Shown in pieces: positions 32,447 through 39,234 of a stretch of DNA of 39,234 bases (position 1 is its first letter; each line of letters starts with the position of its first letter). The DNA is from Schoenoplectus triqueter (lineage: Eukaryota > Streptophyta > Magnoliopsida > Poales > Cyperaceae), in assembly GCA_964058805.1 (NCBI GenBank), contig CAXKVV010002008.1:1-39234 (forward strand). Direction: 5' to 3'. A program made the translations under genes and the position numbers. A model generated the notes under the pieces. The model did no database searches, was not told the DNA's origin, and worked only from the letters and a program-made list of their open reading frames with translations.

Positions 32447-35400
32447 ATGAACGAGAAGGCATCTGTTTCTAAAGAACTTAATGACAAGCACCGAAAGGTA
32501 TTTTCTTGTTCTCCTCACCTTCCCATTTCTCTTCTCCACATGTTCTTTTCTTATTTCAATTCGTTTTCATGAATTTTTTGTTTTGACTGTTGGGAATCCC
32601 TGCTTGATATTAAGATCCAGCCCTTTTGATTTCCAGTGTTGATTTGTGTTCTCCTGTCGATTCCAATCCGCTAATTCCTTGGAAAACTTAATCCCTTTCT
32701 ACTTGATCGGGAACCAATTTAATTTATTCGTTTTAATTGCATGCACGACCATTATTACAATTGATTCAGTTATAGCTAATTATCGCATAAAAATTTCAAA
32801 AACATCTTTCCTTTCCGTTTGAAGTCAGCACTGTTTTCACTTGAAAACACCATAGCGATTATGATACATTTTAAGGTTATCAGAATGCATGAATCAAGAT
32901 ATAGATTAATTCGACCCAGAAACTCATATTTAGTTGGCATCTTGAAACTGTAGATGGAGCTAATGAAAAATCTGTTAATATCCATATAATATCAAAGATG
33001 TTTTTTTTTTAATTATGAAATTAGCATTGAATGATATGCAGATATTGGAAGGACTTCTGAAATTGCCAGAAAATAAAGAATGTGCAGATTGCAAAGCCAA
33101 GTAAGAAGCATCTTAATGGACTTCTTTTGTCAAAAATTTGCAGTCTGTTTATTAACTGAAAAAAAAAATAATGTCACATGTTGCTTTTATTGAGTGAATC
33201 TAATGATGGCTGTCAGGGGACCACTATGGGCAAGTGTAAATTTGGGAATCTTCATTTGCATGCAATGCTCTGGTATCCATCGTAGCTTGGGAGTTCACAT
33301 TTCCAAGGTTATTTTTCTTCATTTACCAGAATTTTACCATGTTTACATTACATACATCATCTAAATCATGTTGTTCAGAGAACATAATAAAATTATATAT
33401 CAACAATTTTGAATATCCAGTGAGATGCTACATGGACAACTCAAGTAATAAAAATTAGATATCTTGATGGATGAAGGGGTTCATTTGAACTACTTAAAAC
33501 TCAATTGATCAAGCTTATAACCTCATTTTGTTTAAATGTACAAAATAGCTTTTTCAATTAATTTATGTCAAGCACTTAAACAATAGGTAAGGTCAGTAAG
33601 ACTGGACACATGGCTTCCGGAGCAGGTCGCATTTATTCAAAGTAAGTTCCATCACTTTCTCTACCCTTTTAATTTTACAATAGATAACCAATAAATTTTC
33701 TTGCTTTTAAATGGTCCAGAAATTTTAATTTCTTGATTAGTTTCAGTTATTTATCTGAAAGCTGAAATACAGTATCTTGAAGTCTTTGATTGTGCGTTGT
33801 GCAGCGATGGGAAATAATGTTGCTAATAGTTACTGGGAAGCTGAACTACCTCCAAACTATGATCGAGTTGGAATCGAGAACTTTATACGAGCTAAGTAAG
33901 AATCTTGTCCCAATCAGTTCCATTTACTTTCTCCAACTATGAGCTCCTTTATCTTGATATATTGTGTATTAAAGTAACATTTGTTTCCCACCACTCTAGG
34001 TATGAGGATAAGAGATGGGTCCCCCGGGGTAAGGTGCTTCCGCCATCCTCTCAGGAGCCAAAACCTAGTGATCTAAATTTAGAGACCAAATCAGATAATG
34101 GGTCGCAAGTTGCTATTAGACCTTCCCAGAAGCGAAGTACAACTTCACCTCCTACGAACCAGAGGAAAGATAATATTTTAGTTCCTAAGATACCCTTTCC
34201 AGGACGGGTAATTTTTAAAGCAGTGATTGAAATTTGTATTCACATTTTACAGTATGCAATATTTTGTTAGTATTGACAATTATTCAATTTGTTAATAGGT
34301 ATCCTCTGAGCATAGAGAAGAACAACCAATTACATCAAGTAATACTGTGTTTATAAGTACTTCTGAAATATTTGATGCACCTCTTGCGAAAATAGATGGC
34401 CCAGATGCACCTCCTAAGGTGATAGATCAGACCGTTGACCTATTTGGTGACCTTTCTATCCACAATACTGTTGAGAAAGTGGAACATAGTTCTTTATTTG
34501 ATGATGGTGGATGGGCTAACTTTCAAGGTAATGCTCAATTCATTCCAAGTACACAGAATTGAGATGTATCCCATATTCTATGGAGCTGACATAGGGGTTG
34601 TTTCAATTGATTTTGCAGCTGCGGAGTTAACAAATGAGAAGGAAGGTGTGAAGGTTGAAAGTAAGCATAACAAAAGTAAATCCAGCATTGAAGACCTATT
34701 TAACAACTCACCAGCAGCACCACCAACAACATCGGTTTCTGAAAACTTGCATAAGAATGCAAAAAGCACGTCCAGCATTGAGGACATGTTTAATGACTCA
34801 CCAGCTGCTGCTCCAACAAGTTCAGTTCCTCTAAACTCACAGAAGAATCTGAAAGAGGATATCATGAGCCTCTTTGACAAGGTTTGTTTTGGTGTTTTCT
34901 ATTGCAGTTCGTGAATGGAGCTATCAAAATTCATTAACATGTTCAAAATTATTGTAGGCCAATATGGTATCTCCTTTTGCAATGCATCAGCAGCAGCTAG
35001 CATATTTGAGCCAACAGCAGGCCCTTTTAGCTGCGGCAAAATCTCAAAAGACAAATAATCCTGTCTTTGTGCCGGCAACGTCCAATAGAGATGGAAGTTT
35101 TGCTCTGCCAAACTGGCCCAATATGTCTCATCCAGGTGTTCAGCTTCCTGGAATTACTTCATCTGTTTCTACTGTCACGCCTGTCCAGGTAAATTTTTGT
35201 TGCCTTTCAGGCCTTGTGCCTTCTTCTCTGACCAAGGTTGTGAAATGAATGAGCTTAAGCTCATCAAGCTCTTTGGTGAGCTTAACTCAACAATACACTT
35301 TTAACATCGAATCTCAATTTATGTTATTCAATAAATTCTTCATATCAAAATCTCATGGGGAACAAATAATTTTTCATGTTTAGAATCTTTTAGGTATTTT

Positions 35401-36160
35401 TTAAAATTAAATATGGCGCCCATAAACCTTGGCATATATTACTTTTCATATGCCTATCTCCGGATTTGAACCTGCGCCACTCCATAGAGAGATGAGACAT
35501 ATTACCATCTGTACTAGGTTAACTGTTCAATCTTTGAAGTATTTATTTCAGATTTTTTACATGATCTATTTTTCATATGCAAATATCCATTATTTTATTA
35601 TTATTTTAGAGCCATCTTAAGAAATCTGAAATAAATACTTAAAAATTATAATTTTTTTTTATCCTACTAGATTTTGTTATAAAGAATTTATTAACATAAA
35701 TTGACATTTGGAAATAATAAAATATTTTTTTTAGTTAATATCAAAGGGCTTGTGAGCTCAAGCTTAACGTTGCCTACCTTATAGAAGGAAAAAATAGTGT
35801 TGTTTGTTCTCTTTGCTCATTTTCTAGCCTCCTTTATATAGCAATTTGATTCAGTTTAATGAAATAAAATTTGTACGCAGGCCTTCCCGCCAGGAAACTA
35901 TGCTTCCCTTCCTACAGTCGGGTACCCTTTCTCACTTAAACACGTGTGCGCAGAGCTTGGTTATTACATAACTAACTTGTCTATTTGTGTTGTTATTTTG
36001 CAGCTTGTACACTAGCACATTGAATATTCCGAATAATGGGTTAGCTGCTAGCAAGACAGGCCAGCCATCAGCATCCCCAACCCTAGATATAACTCCAAAT
36101 CAGTCTCTCAGTGACTTCGATTTCTCTTCTTTGACGAAGGAAATGTTCACTAAACGTTGA
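32447..36160 (+). CDS. AGD5: ARF GTPase-activating protein, AGD5/NEVERSHED type, eleven exons, complete
   Basis: Stimulates GTP hydrolysis on ARF GTPases in trans-Golgi/endosome traffic; Arabidopsis NEV/AGD5 is needed for organ abscission. Exons: 32447-32497, 33042-33100, 33217-33307, 33587-33641, 33805-33895, 34000-34207, 34299-34527, 34619-34881, 34958-35188, 35881-35921, 36004-36160. All are GT-AG with matching phases, 491 residues (Arabidopsis protein about 483). The ArfGAP zinc finger is C31-x2-C34-x16-C51-x2-C54, and the catalytic arginine is R59 in [14 protein letters not shown]. The domain ends near residue 125 ([20 protein letters not shown]). The rest is disordered, with [19 protein letters not shown], two copies of SSIED(L/M)FN(N/D)[34 protein letters not shown] and the C-terminal [14 protein letters not shown], all in the order seen in AGD5. 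The start follows the family N-terminus [12 protein letters not shown]. Confidence 0.95.
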
Positions 36161-36516
36161 TTGCCACCATTGCAAAGGCCCGTATAGCTACTTATCTTGT
36201 TCCAAGATAAGTCTCGTACTTCACAGCTACAGGAGAAAATATTTCAACTTCTTTATATAGATTTTGTGGTTACCTTTTAGTTTCATGCACGGCTTTTGTT
36301 GAAAAGCTGTTTTTGTTGTTTGTAATATTCTATTTTTATAAATGGGATTCGATAAAGAGTATACGTGAGGTCTTAATTCATTTGCAAAAGCAGTACTGGA
36401 CGAAAAGATGGTGTATTAATAGCCGAGGAACTGTTTCATTTGTGTTGCTCAATCCTATCTCGTTATATTTTTTACTCGTTCCTTACCCATGTTCACAATT
36501 CTGATCAGACTCCAAG
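36161..36516. other. 3' UTR and flank of the ARF-GAP gene
   Basis: Follows the TGA at 36158-36160. T-rich sequence up to the target duplication of the next transposon. No other gene seen. Confidence 0.6.
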
Positions 36517-37690
36517 TAGGGGTGTGTAATCAGTAGTTCGGTCAAACCAAAAAAAAATTGAGGGAGTATATATCAATTTTTTTCATTATATCTGAAGTTT
36601 TATTTGATTTGTTAAATTATGAATCAAATTAAATTTATAAAAATATGAACTAAATAAATTAAAATTTTATTCTGTTTATACTATTAAACCAAAATTATAT
36701 ATATAAACAAGAATGAAAATATTAATAGTTACAAAAATTGCTAGTTATCAATCAGATTTCCGCCTTCTTCCAACTAATCGGTTTGGGAAATTTATTGAGT
36801 GGATACCAAAGAACCATAATCAGTTCTAGAAATAGCTTCTACGACGATTAGGCATTCTTCCGCTCCACATGTTAGTAGTGTATCGCTGGCCACAGATCTT
36901 ACAATAGCCCAAACAAAGAAAGCCCCAGCTCAGGCATCCGGTACAACCGATCAAACAAACTAATGCTCCAGAACTTCTTGTATGGACAACACTACTTGAA
37001 CAAATAATTAGCTCTCCTTCGTTACCCCATAAATCTATTTTTTTAGGTTACGAGGCTAGCTTATCAGGATAGAAGACCTGTAATAAAAGCTGTAGGTAAG
37101 TCTTTCAGTTCTATTAGGTAGTTAGATCGCTCAGTTGGCTCCGTTTGAATAGTAGAACAACTATTTTTTTACTGACAATGAGAAAGCTTATTATGCAATG
37201 AACATCCACAGTTGAAGGAATATGAACTTAGGAAATAAAGGGTTGGTCATAGTTTGAAGAGATACCGCTCCTGGTACATTCACTTGGAAACGGAAGGCAT
37301 TCTCTGGCCTTTCCTGCACTCCGCTTTCCGAGTAGTCGTCCCCTCTCCGAGAGAAAGGTTGCTTTTCAGATTCGTCAGCTCTAGTTTTTTTTTTTCTTTG
37401 GGGCATTACTTTAGTTTAGTTACAAAAATTGATAGAAGTAATAAATAACTAATTAAATAAAATTTATAGAAAAATATATTTGAATTATATTTATATTATT
37501 CTTATTTTAAAAAGTAATGAATTTACTTAATAAATCTTAGACTATTCAGTTTATTCAATTTAAAATAGCATAATATTAGCTACAATTTTAAATCTAATCG
37601 AATTTTTTGAACCGAAAAATCAAACTAAATAGTTCAATATTTAGCGGTTCGACTAAAAACCAATTAAACTGATCTGTTTGCACACCGCTA
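36517..37690. mobile_element. hAT-like element with perfect 8-bp target duplication and a foreign core
   Basis: Ends TAGGGGTGTGTAATC and, reversed, TAGCGGTGTGCAAAC, flanked on both sides by ACTCCAAG (36509-36516 and 37691-37698). The outer 220-300 bp on each side are very AT-rich and carry TTCGGTT/AACCGAA-type units. The core (about 36745-37400) is visibly less AT-rich and contains minus-strand open stretches at 36826-37047 (Cys-rich) and 37191-37406 (MPQRKKKTRADESEKQPFSR). No transposase is recognised. Confidence 0.85.
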
Positions 37691-37698
37691 ACTCCAAG

Positions 37699-38563
37699 TG
37701 AGAATTTATGTTAGTTTCTTGTAAATTATCTTAAATTGTACCATAAAACAACTACAAACACAAATCAGTAATTGAAGCCATCTTGATGTAAATCAGTACT
37801 CTATAAACCATAAACTTGATTGTAAGATGGTTCAGCCTACAGAATACTTGGTGAGAACCCTAACAAAGTGAATGGCAGCTCGGAACTATTTTGTATTTGT
37901 TGTTCAAACGCAACTAACAAGTTTTCATGCAGAAAAGTTCTAAAAACAAGCCAAAACTCAACAATATCATAAGGCCATAAAGTCGGTTCAAGCTTTGGAA
38001 CCTTATTATTCAGTCATTTGTATTGGTTGTATAATCTACTAACAGTTCACAGCAATGTTCATCTCGATGGCAACACTATTTTCATTAAAGAATAGTACAA
38101 ATTTCGGCTTTTCTCAAAAAATAAAAGTACTAACAATAATACACACAATTAGAAATTTTTTGATAAACAAATAAAAATCAATATAAATAAAAAATCAGAT
38201 ACCTGTCAGAGGATCACCAATTACAAATTATCCTCATCCAACTTTTGATATGAATAACACGAGGCTACCGATCAGCAGGGGCAATATCCACTGCATCAGT
38301 GCTGTCCCCACCACTTACAAAGTGAAACCTCATTTGTTCCCAGCTATAATTACCATCAATATAAGCCTCCATAGAACAATGCTAAGTGTTGCTGATGCCA
38401 TGGATAAACTAAACAATGACCCCCCCTCCCCCCCCATGGAAGAGTCCATCAAAACTGGATCTAATCTATTGGTCCCAGTGAATTTTTCTATTTAGGTGCG
38501 AAACACCTTCGCCTATACCTGTCAACTCTGAAATGGAGGGAAAAATAATACACCCAAAACCTA
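37699..38563. other. 3' flank of the GAUT gene
   Basis: No gene seen. The right part should be 3' UTR of the minus-strand GAUT gene. A C-rich tract lies at about 38420-38435, interrupted by one T. Confidence 0.5.
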
Positions 38564-39234
38564 TTAATGCACCAAGCACCGTTGCAATAGTGGGTGAGAG
38601 TAATCTACATAGTTATCCCACAAACCCTTGTATTTCTCCATTCCAATCTTCAGCCATGGTTTCAAATTCCCATTGTAATGCAACACTGCTCCTTCCTTAA
38701 TTGCCTTTGGGTCCACGTTTGTGTAACCCAGACCCAACACATGCCACTTGGGATCCAAGGGGTGGACCAGACCATAAAAGGCTAGCAAACCAGGTGGCAA
38801 TGTGCCAAGTTTCCATAGTGTGTGATCAGAATTTCTCTCTTGCCAATAATGGTATATACCGGTCACATTTTTCTTTCTCCACTCCCTCAGATCCAACACA
38901 TTCATGCCAAATGCCCAGCCACAAGCATCAGGATCAAAATGTGCTCGAATCAAGGGGTGGGAATAGTTTAGATACTTGTGAAATCGGTGAAACATCTCCA
39001 TACAAGTCTCAACTGCTCCCATTACATTTCCATTTAGGTCAATTGTGAATAAATCAGAAAGGTCTTTCTGAACCACCACATCATCATCCAAGAATACCAC
39101 CTTTTCCAATTCAGGGTAGATTTCAGGGATGTAAAATCGGAGATGATTAAGCATAGACAGGTACTTGGGATTTCTGAATTTGATAGGTGTCGCACCTTTG
39201 CCATTTGCAGAGAAGTAGAAGCTTTGTGTTTCAG
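38564..39234 (-). CDS. GAUT-type GT8 glycosyltransferase, C-terminal exon (5' part outside window)
   Basis: Golgi type II membrane enzyme family; characterised members transfer galacturonic acid from UDP-GalA to homogalacturonan in pectin synthesis. An open exon runs from the right edge to the TAA at 38564-38566, 223 codons plus two bases, beginning ETQSFYFSANGKGATPIKFR. GT8 motifs follow: RNPKYLSMLNHLRFYIPE, the metal-binding VVFLDDDVVVQKDL, GAVETCMEMFHRFHKYLN, DPDACGWAFGMNVLDLREWR, LWKLGTLPPGLLAFYG, WHVLGLGYTNVDPKAIKEGA, VLHYNGNLKPWLKIGMEKYK and the C-terminus SHPLLQRCLVH. The YTNVDPKAIKEGAVLHYNGN wording recalls the GAUT10/11 branch, but that is from memory and tentative. Upstream exons with the membrane anchor lie beyond 39234. 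Confidence 0.93.
   Translation of the reverse strand, partial: ETQSFYFSANGKGATPIKFRNPKYLSMLNHLRFYIPEIYPELEKVVFLDDDVVVQKDLSDLFTIDLNGNVMGAVETCMEMFHRFHKYLNYSHPLIRAHFDPDACGWAFGMNVLDLREWRKKNVTGIYHYWQERNSDHTLWKLGTLPPGLLAFYGLVHPLDPKWHVLGLGYTNVDPKAIKEGAVLHYNGNLKPWLKIGMEKYKGLWDNYVDYSHPLLQRCLVH

Noticed and set aside
32008..32487. 159-codon minus-strand frame upstream of the ARF-GAP gene
   Set aside because: Antisense to the leader and exon 1 of a well-supported gene, with no recognisable domain.
38420..38436. C-rich tract considered as a possible i-motif or regulatory element
   Set aside because: A single interrupted homopolymer with no further C tracts of the right spacing; probably only simple sequence.

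Overview
The window is nuclear DNA of a flowering plant. Genes are split by GT-AG introns, the spacers are AT-rich and full of small DNA transposons, and every recognisable protein belongs to a plant family. The GC-rich 5' end of the NFS1 gene and the general texture suggest a monocot, probably not a grass, but I cannot name the species.

Layout. Positions 1-1177 (minus) hold most of an intronless mitochondrial cysteine desulfurase (NFS1) gene, cut by the window edge. Positions 2453-6180 (minus) hold a complete nine-exon S1/P1-type nuclease gene whose second intron carries a cluster of fold-back elements. Positions 8214-9343 (minus) hold a complete three-exon ULTRAPETALA-type SAND-domain gene. 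Positions 11549-14872 (plus) hold a decayed, intron-containing pseudogene of the PLP-dependent 'aluminium resistance'/Met_gamma_lyase family. From about 15 to 26 kb there is no gene, only nested transposons. Positions 26169-28029 (plus) encode a small single-pass membrane coiled-coil protein of unknown function. A 2.2-kb hAT element follows (28948-31108). Positions 32447-36160 (plus) hold a complete eleven-exon ARF-GAP gene of the AGD5/NEVERSHED type. Next comes a 1.2-kb hAT element with a perfect 8-bp target duplication (36517-37690). The last exon of a GAUT-type GT8 glycosyltransferase (38564-39234, minus) runs off the right edge.

The genes are unrelated housekeeping or developmental genes with no operon-like logic. 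The most informative part is the transposon region. Two inverted copies of one hAT-like element (18857-19460 and 25023-25667) carry exchanged 8-bp target duplications. This is the footprint of an inversion of the intervening 5.6 kb by recombination between the copies. It also split an older hAT element, whose two halves now lie at 17933-18848 and 24990-25022, and inside which a Mutator-like MITE sits with a perfect 9-bp duplication.

Other points of note are an apparent loss of a zinc-ligand histidine in the nuclease and two in-frame splice acceptors in the ULTRAPETALA gene. No convincing tRNA, rRNA, CRISPR array or complete retrotransposon was seen. Exon models come from reading splice signals and remembered family conservation, without any alignment search.
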